From: Bog-257 sp963805985
Lineage (GTDB): Bacteria; Acidobacteriota; Terriglobia; Terriglobales; Acidobacteriaceae
Reading direction: 5' to 3'
NCBI GenBank assembly: GCA_963805985.1
Contig: CAWDWG010000004.1
Location: 62,001 to 126,000, forward strand
Length of the DNA: 64,000 nt
Shown in pieces: positions 9,125 through 18,962 of the stretch (positions within the stretch are counted from its first letter, which is position 1; the number at the start of each line of letters is the position of its first letter). A model generated the notes under the pieces. That model saw nothing but the letters and a program-made list of their open reading frames with translations, was not told the DNA's origin and made no database searches. A program made the position numbers and the translations under genes.

Positions 9125-11365
9125 TCACGCGAGGTCGTAGCGATCGTTATTCATCACCTTGCCCCACGCAGCGGCGAAGTCCTTCGCGAACGTCTCTTTC
9201 GAGTCGTTGCAGGCGTAGACTTCCGCGAATGCGCGAAGCTGCGAGTGCGAACCGAAGATCAGGTCGACCCGCGTGCCGGTCCACTTGAGTTCGCCGGTCT
9301 TGCGATCGCGGCCTTCATACACGCCATCGGCCGCCGCGGGTTTCCACTCGGTTCCCATGTCAAGCAGGTTGACGAAGAAGTCATTCGTCAGCGTTCCCGG
9401 CTGTTTGGTGAAGACGCCGTGCTTGCTGCCTCCGAAGTTGGCGCCCAGCGCGCGCATGCCGCCGATGAGAACCGTCATCTCAGGAGCCGTGAGCTTCAGC
9501 AACTGCGCTTTATCCACCAGATACTCCTCCGGCGACGATCCGTTCTTGGTCCGGACGTAGTTGCGGAAGCCATCCGCCTTTGGCTCCATTACGACGAAGG
9601 AGTGAACGTCGGTCTGCTCCTGCGAAGCGTCGGTGCGTCCCGGTGAGAAAGGAACCTTCACATTCTGGCCGGCTTTCTTGGCAGCTTCTTCAACCGCCGC
9701 GTTGCCACCGAGGACGATCAGGTCAGCCAGCGACACCTTCTTCTTGCCGGACTGCGCGTTGAATTCCTTCTGGATTGCCTCCAGCTTCGCGAGCACCTTC
9801 TCCAGTTCCGCCGGCTGGTTCACTTCCCAATTTTTCTGCGGTTCCAGGCGAATGCGTGCTCCGTTCGCCCCGCCGCGCTTGTCGGAACCGCGGAACGACG
9901 ACGCCGATGCCCACGCGGTCGTGACCAACTGCGAGATCGACAATCCCGATGCGAGGATCTTGGCCTTCAGAGCAGCAGCATCCTTATCGTCGATGAGTTC
10001 ATGATCGACCGCAGGAACCGGGTCTTGCCAGATCTGCGGCTCCTTAGGAACGAGCGGCCCGAGGTAGCGCGGGATCGGTCCCATGTCGCGATGCGTCAGC
10101 TTGAACCACGCCTTGGCGAACGCGTCGGCAAGTTCCTGCGGATGCTCGTAGAAGCGCTTCGAGATTGGCCCATAAATCGGGTCGAAGCGCAGGGCGAGAT
10201 CCGTGGTCAGCATAGTGGGCACGCGGCGCTTGGATCGATCGTGCGCATCCGGCACAGCACCAGCGCCTGCGCCATTTTTCGGTTGCCACTGATGCGCGCC
10301 GGCTGGGCTCTTGGTCAGCTCCCAGTCGTACTTAAACAGGTTCTCGAAGAAGTTGTTGCTCCACTTGGTCGGGGTGGTCGTCCAGGTGACTTCCAGACCG
10401 CTGCCGATCGTGGAGTCGCCGTTGCCGCTGTTATAGGTGTTCTTCCAACCCAAGCCTTGCTGCTCGATCGGCGAGCCCTCGGGCTCGGGACCAACGTACT
10501 TGCTGGGATCAGCCGCACCATGAGTCTTGCCAAAGCTGTGACCGCCGGCAATCAGCGCAACTGTCTCCTCATCATTCATCGCCATGCGCGCGAAGGTCTC
10601 GCGGATGTCGCGAGCTGCAGCGAGCGGATCGGGGTTGCCATTGGGACCTTCCGGATTCACGTAGATCAGGCCCATCTGGACCGCAGCAAGAGGATTCGCG
10701 AGATCGCGATCGCCGCTGTAGCGCTCGTCCGCCAGCCACTTGCCTTCTGAACCCCAATAAATGTCATTGCTGGGCTCCCACACGTCTTCGCGGCCGCCGG
10801 CGAAGCCGAAGGTCTTGAAGCCCATCGACTCTAATGCGACGTTGCCGGTAAGAATCATCAGGTCGGCCCAGGAAATCTTCTTGCCGTACTTCTGCTTGAT
10901 CGGCCACAGCAACCTGCGCGCCTTGTCGAGGTTCACGTTGTCCGGCCAGCTGTTGAGTGGCGCGAAACGCTGTTCGCCAGAGCCCGCGCCGCCGCGGCCG
11001 TCGCCGATGCGATACGTACCGGCGCTGTGCCACGCCATGCGAATGAACAGCGGACCATAGTGTCCGAAGTCAGCCGGCCACCACGGTTGCGACTCCGTCA
11101 TCAGCGCATGAAGGTCCTTGATCACCGCATTCAGATCCAGGCTCTTGAATTCTTGCGCATAGTTGAACTCTTTGCCCATCGGATCGGACTTGGGAGAGTG
11201 CTGGTGCAGGATGTTGACGTCGAGCTGATTTGGCCACCAGCTGTCATTCGTCTGCGGTTTGGGATGGCCGTTGCCGTGCGCTACCGGACATTTGTTTTCA
11301 GTTGACGAGGTTTGCTGAGTACCGGGGACAGCCGCCCCTGCTGCGGTCGCGAGTTCCTTCTCCAT
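9125..11365 (-). CDS. katG: Catalase-peroxidase KatG
   Basis: A 746-residue bifunctional heme enzyme that disproportionates H2O2 and has peroxidase activity. The distal site RMAWHSAGTYR supplies Arg109, Trp112 and His113. Tyr235 (GLIYVNPEG) and Met261 (FARMAMND) complete the Met-Tyr-Trp crosslink that gives catalase activity. The proximal heme ligand is His276 in GGHSFGKTHG. Length and the two-domain layout are normal for the family. No signal peptide is visible, so it is cytoplasmic. A PerR-like regulator gene lies 113 bases upstream on the same strand, which suggests peroxide-inducible control. AAGGA precedes the ATG. Confidence 0.97.
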   Translation of the reverse strand: MEKELATAAGAAVPGTQQTSSTENKCPVAHGNGHPKPQTNDSWWPNQLDVNILHQHSPKSDPMGKEFNYAQEFKSLDLNAVIKDLHALMTESQPWWPADFGHYGPLFIRMAWHSAGTYRIGDGRGGAGSGEQRFAPLNSWPDNVNLDKARRLLWPIKQKYGKKISWADLMILTGNVALESMGFKTFGFAGGREDVWEPSNDIYWGSEGKWLADERYSGDRDLANPLAAVQMGLIYVNPEGPNGNPDPLAAARDIRETFARMAMNDEETVALIAGGHSFGKTHGAADPSKYVGPEPEGSPIEQQGLGWKNTYNSGNGDSTIGSGLEVTWTTTPTKWSNNFFENLFKYDWELTKSPAGAHQWQPKNGAGAGAVPDAHDRSKRRVPTMLTTDLALRFDPIYGPISKRFYEHPQELADAFAKAWFKLTHRDMGPIPRYLGPLVPKEPQIWQDPVPAVDHELIDDKDAAALKAKILASGLSISQLVTTAWASASSFRGSDKRGGANGARIRLEPQKNWEVNQPAELEKVLAKLEAIQKEFNAQSGKKKVSLADLIVLGGNAAVEEAAKKAGQNVKVPFSPGRTDASQEQTDVHSFVVMEPKADGFRNYVRTKNGSSPEEYLVDKAQLLKLTAPEMTVLIGGMRALGANFGGSKHGVFTKQPGTLTNDFFVNLLDMGTEWKPAAADGVYEGRDRKTGELKWTGTRVDLIFGSHSQLRAFAEVYACNDSKETFAKDFAAAWGKVMNNDRYDLA

Positions 11366-11478
11366 ATTGTTCCTTATCCTTTATGAATTAGTACGAAAAC
11401 GAGTTTACAAACTGTGAATCCGTCGATGGCTTCCCTGCTCGCGCCATTGACGGCAAGGAGCGCCAGTGGTTTTGCTGT

Positions 11479-11922
11479 TTACGCTCCTCGATTCTTAACG
11501 TGGAGTTTGCCGGACGCGCACTTGGTGCATAGTCCCCGGAAGATAAGTTCGCATTCGCGAAGGACTCTCTTACCGAGCGCGCCTTTGGCCGGACGCGGCA
11601 CGTCGTACCAGTCGAGGTCTTCCACATTGCCGCAGCGGTCGCAGATGAAGTGGTGGTGCGGCATGCCCGTGGCGTCGAAGCGCGCGGCGCGGCCTTCGGC
11701 GGCCACTTCCCGCACCAAACCCGCCTTCACCAGGTCCCGCAAATTGTTGTAAGTCGTGGCCCGGGACGAGCGCGGATCCACGCGATTCACGGCTTCGAAA
11801 ATCTCCGCAGCCGTTGGATGACGGTGCTGTTTGGTCAGAAACGCCATTACGGCATAGCGTTGCGGAGTACAGCGCAGCCCGCTGGTCTCCAACGACCGTT
11901 TGATCGCTTCGGCGTCCATCAC
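11479..11922 (-). CDS. perR: Fur-family peroxide regulator, PerR-like
   Basis: 147 residues with the Fur fold: an N-terminal winged helix (LRCTPQRYAVMAFL, HPTAAEIFEAV) and a C-terminal metal domain. Two Cys pairs, CDRCG and CTKC, form the structural zinc site, and the HHHFIC segment supplies regulatory ligands. Its position directly before katG, rather than beside iron genes, argues for PerR over Fur. A 7-1-7 inverted repeat lies 5 bases upstream of the ATG, so autoregulation is likely. Zur or Fur function cannot be excluded by sequence alone. Confidence 0.85.
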   Translation of the reverse strand: MMDAEAIKRSLETSGLRCTPQRYAVMAFLTKQHRHPTAAEIFEAVNRVDPRSSRATTYNNLRDLVKAGLVREVAAEGRAARFDATGMPHHHFICDRCGNVEDLDWYDVPRPAKGALGKRVLRECELIFRGLCTKCASGKLHVKNRGA

Positions 11923-11926
11923 CTAT

Positions 11927-11941
11927 TTAGATTATATCTAA
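11927..11941 (-). promoter_or_regulatory. Per/Fur-type 7-1-7 operator upstream of perR
   Basis: TTAGATTATATCTAA is an AT-rich inverted repeat in a GC-rich region, with arms TTAGATT and TATCTAA matching at 6 of 7 positions. It resembles the PerR-box consensus TTAnAATnATTnTAA and sits 5 bases upstream of the perR start, a position suited to autorepression. Confidence 0.65.
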
Positions 11942-11979
11942 TCTGACATTTTGTCGAGACTCTGCCGCTCCTCTTCCAC

Positions 11980-14061
11980 TCATTGAGCGGACGCCGGAAC
12001 CTTCACGTCGTCGCAATACATGGAGCCGTAATAAAGGAATTGGTGCACCGCGTTTCGCGGATAGATCATGTCGACGGTCATCCCTCCGCCGGCCGATTTC
12101 GCGTTCAACTGCGCATTCACACCGACCCAGTAAACAGGAATGTCCAGAGCCTTATAGCGCTCGACCACTTGATCACGCAGCTTCGGATCAAAGTGCACGC
12201 CATACTTGTCAACCAGCGCCTTAATGGCTGCGTAATCGCCTTCCGCCTTGATTCGCATCAACTCCGTCAGAAGCATGCCAACTCCCTGCTTCATCTTCGG
12301 ATAGTCGGTGACCTCGACGTAGGTCTTGCCATCACGATCGAACATGCGGATCGCTACGGTCCTGTCCATGATGTAGTTCGCAATCAGAGCGCGATCACGC
12401 TCGTGGTCCTCTTCGATAGTGTCGCCGCGCGGAATTCTGCGCAGCTGCGTCAGGTCCACCAGCGCCGCCGAGTCGTACATCGACTTCGCGATTTCGTCCT
12501 GGCTGCCTTCGATCAGTCCTAACTGCTTCAGCTTCGGATCCCAGGCGTTCCACAGCGCCGAGAGGTCGGCACGGGCTTCTTCCAGGGTGGAGAAATATTC
12601 CTTCAGATAGGGTTCCGCGCCCCCTTTCATGCTCGCGCTTAGCTTGCCGGAACCGTGACCGATGACTTCATGCAATGCCGTCATCAGTTCATCGGCCTGC
12701 TGGCCATACTGAATTTCACGCTGGATCACGGCCTGGCTTGCGCCAAACTCTTCGATCCCCTTGTGACCGGCCGCGCCCGTCAAAGCACGGCTGCTGCCTG
12801 TGAACAGGAAGTTCTTGGTGCCATACTTCTCGTGTATTTCGTTTTCATTCGGCAGATTGTCGCCAATTGTGGTGACACTGAAATCGCCCGTTTCGACGAT
12901 CGTCTCAATCGCCTCCACGGTCGGCGGGGTGAACGCAGTCTTCTTATATTTCGGATCCCACGGCGCTTGCTGTTCAAAGTACTCGGCGTTCTGCCCCAGC
13001 CTCTGCATCTTGGTGGTTAGCGGCGCGTCAATGACGCTGACGAACGCCTGCGAGCTGGCCTTCATGCCATTGGCATCGCGATAAATCTCGATGAAGTTGT
13101 TGGCAAAGTCGACCTTGGCATTGTTCTGCACCCACAGCGTATCGAACTTGATCAGGTCGTCGTATTCCCCGGTCTGGTAATAGCGAATGAGCGCCGCGAT
13201 GACAGCGGCCTGCTGCGGGTCGGCCACGGCTTGCGCCTTCGCAAGATAGTCGTTGGCGCGCTTCAGGAATGTGGCGTACAGACCCGGAGGCACCGAACCA
13301 TCCGGCGTGCCGGCGCGATAAACCTCTTCCCTTAGCGTGCCGTCATCCAGCTTCACCACGCGCGAGTTCAGCGGATACTTCGCCTTGAAATCTTTCAGGT
13401 CGGCCAGCGTGACGCCGGTTCCATAGAAGGTGTTGGCGCTGGATTGGACAATGTCTTTCGCGCCCTGCGGGCTCTTCGCCGTCGTCATGGGCTGGAAGTC
13501 CGGATCGAAGAGCGACGCTTTGAGATCGGTGAGTTCCCTGTTTAGAGCATCGGCTCCGGCGATGGCCGGCAAGTCGGCGTAAGGCGACCGGAAAGCGCCA
13601 TTCTTCTGCGCCTGCAAGGCCGCTTTCTGCAGCTCATCGAAGGTGAATGCCGGCAGAAATTTCTGCGACGTAAGATCGTTGTGATTGCCGCGATTTCCCC
13701 AGAATAGCTTGGCGTAATCGGTGATTTTCGTCATCGTCGCCGGATCAACGCCGTGCGAATGAGAGATGATCTCCTCCAACATCCGCTTCTGGCGCAATCC
13801 ATACCAGGACAACTGGTCATAGATGATGGGATCGATGGCGATGGCAGCTTCGGTCAGCCAGTACGCCAACTCTTTCTCGCGCGGCGCCAATGATCGGAAG
13901 CTCTCAGCGTGGATCTGAACGAATCCCGTGTTGCCGACGCGGTCGACGAGTTCGCCGGGAGATGCGTTGGTTTTCGACGCCTTGGGCGCCTGAGCCTGCG
14001 ACGTGACGGCAACCAGAAGAGCTGAAGCTATAAGGACGACTGCGCAACGGCGCAAGTTCAT
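11980..14061 (-). CDS. Secreted dipeptidyl-peptidase III family metallopeptidase (M49)
   Basis: 693 residues. The N-terminus (MNLRRCAVVLIASALLVAV, then AQA) is a signal peptide, so the enzyme is probably periplasmic. The M49 zinc site is HEVIGH at 464-469 with the second motif EEARAD at 494-499, matching HELLGH and EECRAE of DPP III. Family members remove N-terminal dipeptides. GGAGGG lies 4 bases before the ATG. The gene ends 57 bases before perR, which has its own operator. Bacterial homologues are sometimes mislabelled dihydrofolate reductase. Confidence 0.87.
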   Translation of the reverse strand: MNLRRCAVVLIASALLVAVTSQAQAPKASKTNASPGELVDRVGNTGFVQIHAESFRSLAPREKELAYWLTEAAIAIDPIIYDQLSWYGLRQKRMLEEIISHSHGVDPATMTKITDYAKLFWGNRGNHNDLTSQKFLPAFTFDELQKAALQAQKNGAFRSPYADLPAIAGADALNRELTDLKASLFDPDFQPMTTAKSPQGAKDIVQSSANTFYGTGVTLADLKDFKAKYPLNSRVVKLDDGTLREEVYRAGTPDGSVPPGLYATFLKRANDYLAKAQAVADPQQAAVIAALIRYYQTGEYDDLIKFDTLWVQNNAKVDFANNFIEIYRDANGMKASSQAFVSVIDAPLTTKMQRLGQNAEYFEQQAPWDPKYKKTAFTPPTVEAIETIVETGDFSVTTIGDNLPNENEIHEKYGTKNFLFTGSSRALTGAAGHKGIEEFGASQAVIQREIQYGQQADELMTALHEVIGHGSGKLSASMKGGAEPYLKEYFSTLEEARADLSALWNAWDPKLKQLGLIEGSQDEIAKSMYDSAALVDLTQLRRIPRGDTIEEDHERDRALIANYIMDRTVAIRMFDRDGKTYVEVTDYPKMKQGVGMLLTELMRIKAEGDYAAIKALVDKYGVHFDPKLRDQVVERYKALDIPVYWVGVNAQLNAKSAGGGMTVDMIYPRNAVHQFLYYGSMYCDDVKVPASAQ

Positions 14062-14150
14062 ACCACCCTCCGCAAAGCTTGATGGAACGAACCATGGTAA
14101 ATGAGGAGGATGGACAATGCTGTGATGGGTTTGTGCTCAGCCCCGCTCGC

Positions 14151-15344
14151 TCAACTGAAGCCGGCTGCCTGGCTGCGGCCAAGCAGCGAGCGTTTGCTGC
14201 TGTTCGTCAGCGCTTCTCGCACTTTCGCCTCGTCCATCCAGCCGGGATGCGGAATGTTCATCGCCGGAAACTGTGCTGGAAGTAAGCCCGGCACCCAGGT
14301 ACGAATCGCGGCGTCCGCCAGCAGGTAGCCATGATTCTCGAGGACACACGCTTCGCCTTCCGAGAAGCTATCCAGGTCGGTGCGGATCGTGCAAATGAAG
14401 TCCCTGACCAACGGCTCCGAGTAGCCGCCAGGCAATTTATATTCGGCAACCGTCGTGCCAATTCCCCAGTACGTGCCCTTCAGCTGACCGGAGTTGAAAT
14501 TCGAGATGAGCCAGCGTTTCCGGACGGCCAGCGCCTGGTTTTCGGGAATGGCAACAAAGCGTCCTATTTCCCACAAGGGGCCACCATCGCCGCCGAGGGT
14601 AAAGAGCGCACCGCCATCGGAGACCAGCACCGTCTCATGGTTCTTCCAGATTGGCTCAAGACCAAGGTTGTCGTACACGCCACCGTCGCTGAAGGTAATC
14701 TCGCGAACACGCTGGTCGCGCCCCGGACTGCAATCCTTACCGCCAGACAGCTTGGTGGGATCGAGGTCCAGCTCCAGCGGTTTGAAGACGGGCGGGAAGC
14801 ATGAAGACGCCGCAATCGCTGTACTGACCGGCCAGTCTTCCGGAGTTGGCATGTAACCGGCTTGATAGTCGCCGCAGAGGTCGCGCCGGAAGATCCAGTT
14901 CACGCCGTAGGCAAGGTCGGTGGAGCAGAAGATGTGAGCCGGCGCGGGAGAGATTTGCGCCAGATTCTTGCCCAGAGTGAGATGCTGATTGTAAGCCTTT
15001 CCCAAGGCAACGCTGTTGTGTGCACCCGGAATCAGCTTCTCAAGAGCAATCCAGCGGCGGAGATCTATAGCGCAAAACTCGCGCATCGGTTGACTGACGG
15101 AACCCTCGTAATCCGTGACTCCCGCTGATAACGGCGGGTCGAGACGGCTGGCGAGAAAACCGTTGAGAATGCTGCCGCCCGAAACGCTGGAAATGGACGT
15201 GAGTTGGGCAGCGATGCCGAACTCGTTGAGCCGCCGGATCGCACCCAGGTGAAAAAGAGTCGCCCGGAAGCCGCCGCCCGACAGAGCCAGGCCAATGGAG
15301 TTTGGAATCCGTCTATCGGAGGGCAAGAAGGTTGAAGTGGGCAC
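14151..15344 (-). CDS. Patatin-like phospholipase
   Basis: 397 residues. The N-terminal ALSGGGFRATLFHLG gives the oxyanion-hole GGGxR, SVSGGS the GxSxG nucleophile, and DGGVYDNLG the catalytic Asp motif, so the Ser-Asp dyad is intact. The family hydrolyses acyl chains from membrane lipids. No signal peptide is evident. The GTG start at 15344 has GAGAGG 7 bases upstream. It is flanked by unrelated genes on the same strand with gaps above 80 bases, so it is probably monocistronic. Confidence 0.88.
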   Translation of the reverse strand: MPTSTFLPSDRRIPNSIGLALSGGGFRATLFHLGAIRRLNEFGIAAQLTSISSVSGGSILNGFLASRLDPPLSAGVTDYEGSVSQPMREFCAIDLRRWIALEKLIPGAHNSVALGKAYNQHLTLGKNLAQISPAPAHIFCSTDLAYGVNWIFRRDLCGDYQAGYMPTPEDWPVSTAIAASSCFPPVFKPLELDLDPTKLSGGKDCSPGRDQRVREITFSDGGVYDNLGLEPIWKNHETVLVSDGGALFTLGGDGGPLWEIGRFVAIPENQALAVRKRWLISNFNSGQLKGTYWGIGTTVAEYKLPGGYSEPLVRDFICTIRTDLDSFSEGEACVLENHGYLLADAAIRTWVPGLLPAQFPAMNIPHPGWMDEAKVREALTNSSKRSLLGRSQAAGFS

Positions 15345-15476
15345 TGTTGAACCTCTCGAGGATCCACCTATTGTGCACCCTCGGGGTGGAATAGACCACG
15401 TTTTCGCAATTTGACTGGCTAATCTCAGCGCACATTTGCGAGAAGCTACCGTCGACAGCGGCCAGCTAACAACATG

Positions 15477-16109
15477 CTAGACGAGGGATCTCTCCATCAG
15501 AATTACCCGGCCGTGATCCTCAATTGAGGCGAATACTTTCTTACCCTCATAGATGAAGTCTTGGTAGAACACGTTAAAGCGCTCCACAAAGCCGTTCTTG
15601 CCAAATATGTGCTGCGAGACTCGCCCAGTCGCCTCGGTTAACGCTATGCGATAGCCTATGTGAGCGGCATTATCGAGGCAGACTTTCACGACTCCCTGTC
15701 CAACGCCATGTCCGGCGAACTCGCGATCGACTCCCAACATGAACAAATGAAGATATTGACCGGGCGAAACAATCTTCCCTCGTCGGAATTGCTCGTCTAA
15801 ACCGTCTAGCATCGAGAGTATGGGTAAGAGTTTCGAGCTGATCTGGCTTTGGTCCAGTGGCAGAGGCGACGCGAATTCATCCGATAACATAACTCCAGCC
15901 AGTTTGCCGTTGTCTTTGATCCGCGCGATTACCGAAAGTCCGTCCGGGATGACGTTGGGTACAACCAGCTGAAGAAATTGCTCCATCTCTTCGAACGACA
16001 GGCCCATCGCCACGGCCGGCGGGTCGGAGTCGCTGAAGACCTGGGCGAGCAAACGGACGATGTCATCGCAATCCGACAGCTTCGCTACAGCGTAGTCGAG
16101 AGGCTGCAT
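15477..16109 (-). CDS. GNAT-family N-acetyltransferase
   Basis: 210 residues with the GNAT acetyl-CoA core: beta strand LHLFMLGVDREF followed by the pyrophosphate-binding loop GHGVGQGVVK, then EATGRVSQHIFGKNGF near the C-terminus. The overall pattern resembles arylalkylamine-type acetyltransferases, but the substrate is unknown. The ATG at 16109 is the first in the frame. Confidence 0.8.
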   Translation of the reverse strand: MQPLDYAVAKLSDCDDIVRLLAQVFSDSDPPAVAMGLSFEEMEQFLQLVVPNVIPDGLSVIARIKDNGKLAGVMLSDEFASPLPLDQSQISSKLLPILSMLDGLDEQFRRGKIVSPGQYLHLFMLGVDREFAGHGVGQGVVKVCLDNAAHIGYRIALTEATGRVSQHIFGKNGFVERFNVFYQDFIYEGKKVFASIEDHGRVILMERSLV

Positions 16110-16266
16110 ATTCTTTAGATAGTACTAGACCAGTTTTCTGGCTGACTTGCGGATGATAAGCACGGTTGGTCAACGAGTCCAATGCCTTTGCGGACGCAGC
16201 CGCGAAGAGCATCTCCCGTGAAATGCAGCCTTGTCCAGAGAGCGCGCGCTCTGGAATCATCGCTGA

Positions 16267-17463
16267 TCAGTACGTAAAAGCCTGCAGCTCGGTCACGCCG
16301 GCGTCAGGACCATTCACATATCCCGACCGCAGGCTCGGATTCAGCGCAATATAGGTGGCAACCACGTTGAACGTGTTCGAGAAGCTGAATCCGTTGATGG
16401 TTTCCTGCAAGTTTCCGTGTATGTCGTAAACGTAGATCGTGCTGCCGCTGGGCGCAGAGCTGGAATCGGGCTGCGCGATCAGGAATAGCTTGTGAGTCGA
16501 ATCGAACTCGACATCGGCGCCGCTGAACTGCTGCTGTCCACCAGATCCCGGCAGGGTCACTTCAAAACCGGTCTTGGTGCTGAGGTTGTAGAACTCGACT
16601 GCAGCGTCGTCCTCGGTGTCGGTAACAGAAAATGCCGTCCGCCGATCAACTGCGATGCCGTTGACAAAGCCAAACCCGATCCCCACAAACTCCGAAAACG
16701 TGCCCCCAGTAAGGTCAACCACGCCAATGACGGGCCGGGTGTCGAACGCACCGGTCCCTCCTCCCAGGATCGCTTGATTGGTGAGACTGTCGTAGCCGAT
16801 GGGTGGAGGCACGCTGCCAAAGTTCGTGGAGTCGGTAATCATGACCACAGGACCGAAGGTATTGTTGGCCACGTTCGAGCTGAAGACGTAGGGGATGAAA
16901 TTGTCGCTGTTGTCGTAAGCGAAAACTGCGACGTTGGGCACTCCCTGACTGCGGCTCACTCCGCCCGGCATGATGATGTGCTGCGACCCAATCGGCGGAG
17001 TCCAGGCACCATTCACCTTATTCAAGGACAGTGGATTCAAAGTGCCGAAGGTACGGCGGCTGACGAACTCGTGCGATACGATCTCGTGCTCGAACAGTCC
17101 AACACTGCTGCCGACCACGCCCATGGCAATGAAATCATCTTGCGTATTCGACGGTTGTGGAAACTGCACCACGTCGAGGATTTTGCCGGTCGCCTGATCA
17201 AAGGTTTCGACCGCGGCCAGAATATTCCCATTGTTCAGCATCTTGGCCTCCGCCAGCAGTCCTTCGCTGCCGTTCTGGTCGATATCAAAGCCGAAAATCT
17301 GTCCACCAAACTGGCTGTGAACCAGAACACCGGTTGGTCCAGCAGCGAGAGTGGGCTGGAACTCGTCGGTTTGAGCCGACGCCGTGACGCCGGACAAAGC
17401 CAGTAGGAGCGGGCAAAGTGACCGCAAACAGGTTATGACACAAGGCCGCGAGGTGTGACGCAT
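16267..17463 (-). CDS. Secreted beta-propeller-like hypothetical protein
   Basis: 398 residues from the ATG at 17463, chosen because GGAGAC lies 7 bases upstream. The frame continues to 17502 without a good start. A signal peptide (LCPLLLALSGVTASAQ) leads into repeated beta-rich segments such as GVLVHSQFGGQIFGFDIDQ, IYVYDIHGNL and GVVDLTGGTF, typical of propeller-type extracellular proteins. No catalytic motif is visible. Export to the periplasm or surface is likely; the function is not recognised. Confidence 0.7.
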   Translation of the reverse strand: MRHTSRPCVITCLRSLCPLLLALSGVTASAQTDEFQPTLAAGPTGVLVHSQFGGQIFGFDIDQNGSEGLLAEAKMLNNGNILAAVETFDQATGKILDVVQFPQPSNTQDDFIAMGVVGSSVGLFEHEIVSHEFVSRRTFGTLNPLSLNKVNGAWTPPIGSQHIIMPGGVSRSQGVPNVAVFAYDNSDNFIPYVFSSNVANNTFGPVVMITDSTNFGSVPPPIGYDSLTNQAILGGGTGAFDTRPVIGVVDLTGGTFSEFVGIGFGFVNGIAVDRRTAFSVTDTEDDAAVEFYNLSTKTGFEVTLPGSGGQQQFSGADVEFDSTHKLFLIAQPDSSSAPSGSTIYVYDIHGNLQETINGFSFSNTFNVVATYIALNPSLRSGYVNGPDAGVTELQAFTY

Positions 17464-17721
17464 TTTCAATGTCTCCGAGCTTTGACAAGATCGCCCGCGC
17501 AAGACGGGCCTGACTCGGCAATCCTAGGCCAGACGCAGCTCTCCGCGTGTCACGGTTTCGTCAAAGATTTGTAAAGGTCGGACCACTAAACTGCGTTGAG
17601 AAGCCACCTGAAATATGTTACAGATTCATTACAACCCCAAAAAAGTGACTCAAGGGTTTTGTATGCCGCACGGCACTGGTCTAGGGGACAGCAATCCTGG
17701 ACGGCCTTGAAGGGAGAAAAA

Positions 17722-18924
17722 GTGACCATGCAATCCAATTCGACCAAGCCACTGGCTGGCCTTTGCGTCTCAGGCTTCGACTTTTCAGAGCTTCGCCATT
17801 CGCTCGCGGTAGTGGAGAACTGCCGGCAAGCAATTGGAGTTGTGAATCCCCGGCCGCCCGGTCTGCACAATCGTTTGCTTCAATGGGTGAAAAAATCAGT
17901 CGCTCGTTCGCTGAACTGGTACACGCGCCCCGTGCAGGACCTCAATGCCGCCCTCACCCGTTCCCTAACCGAGATGTACAGCGCGCTGGAGCTCATCTCC
18001 GCAAACACTGTTGCGCTTGATTACCGATTGGCACATCAACAACTCGAACTTCTGCACGAACAGATAAAAGCGTTAATTGCTATCGAGGATATTGCGGTTC
18101 AGGAAGCTCCTCCCATCGAGGTAGATGCCCGCGATCAGCAAGATCAGGTGGACCTTCGTTATCAGCCGGAGACCAGGCTGGGGAATGATCGTACGTTGTA
18201 CATCCTCGGGCTCTTTGGCAGCGGGCGTCTCTATATCAAAGAACTCATTCTGCAGAACATTGGTCTGCGAGCCAAATATTTCCGTGACATCATCCGCTTG
18301 TACCCGTGCCCGACGTCCATGATCTGCAGCGGCCATGTCACCATGAAGTACGTCTCGCGGAATCAGGCGATGCCGGCGATCATGGGCCGGATCCTGGATG
18401 CGGTTCAGAAACGCTTCGCCGACACCGTCTTTGTCTATCGTCATCCTCTCGATTCCTTATTGACCAATTGGGTCTACTGGCGCACCTATCTGCGCGATCG
18501 CCGCGAAGTATGCGGTATCTCTGAGGTGTACACCAGCTACGACGATCTGTGTGCCGACCTGGACCGGGACTTCTTCGAGTTCAAGGCCTTCGCCGAAGGC
18601 GACCCCGATTTCTATTCCGGCCTGACCGGTCCGCGCTTTCTTTCCTTCTCGGAATTTGTCGAGGAGAACGCGCTGCATCGTCAATCGGCCAGCTTGGCGT
18701 TACGCCTCGAGGACTTCGCGATCAATCCCGTCCAAGAGTTGTCTAAGATCGTGGAGTTGATGGGAGCGAATCTCGATTTGAGCGGTCTGCACATTCCCTT
18801 GCCGAGAAGCAAGCCGTTTGGTTATCTGGCTGCCAAGGAAAAAGTCCCTCGGTTCAAGAACTTCATCAATTCCCTCAATCTCGAGACCAGAAAGCGCATT
18901 GAAAAACTGGGATACGATCTGTGA
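17722..18924 (+). CDS. Sulfotransferase-like protein; candidate transferase linked to the phosphoramidate operon
   Basis: About 400 residues. The start is chosen at GTG 17722 (AGGGAG 5 bases before); ATG 17728 is the alternative, and the frame is open from 17596. The N-terminal third is helical and coiled-coil-like (LTRSLTEMYSALELI, HQQLELLHEQIKAL), a layout common in cell-envelope glycan enzymes. The C-terminal two thirds begin with LYILGLFGSGRLYI, a degenerate P-loop in the position of the PAPS 5'-phosphosulfate loop. VFVYRHPLDSLLTNW follows, like the RxxxxS 3'-phosphate-binding motif of sulfotransferases. The substrate is unknown. It lies 1.5 kb from a predicted phosphoramidate operon whose donor would also carry a 3'-phosphate. 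Confidence 0.6.
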   Translation: MTMQSNSTKPLAGLCVSGFDFSELRHSLAVVENCRQAIGVVNPRPPGLHNRLLQWVKKSVARSLNWYTRPVQDLNAALTRSLTEMYSALELISANTVALDYRLAHQQLELLHEQIKALIAIEDIAVQEAPPIEVDARDQQDQVDLRYQPETRLGNDRTLYILGLFGSGRLYIKELILQNIGLRAKYFRDIIRLYPCPTSMICSGHVTMKYVSRNQAMPAIMGRILDAVQKRFADTVFVYRHPLDSLLTNWVYWRTYLRDRREVCGISEVYTSYDDLCADLDRDFFEFKAFAEGDPDFYSGLTGPRFLSFSEFVEENALHRQSASLALRLEDFAINPVQELSKIVELMGANLDLSGLHIPLPRSKPFGYLAAKEKVPRFKNFINSLNLETRKRIEKLGYDL

Positions 18925-18962
18925 GACGAGTCGCCAGCGTCCCAACACTGCGGCGCCGCGGA

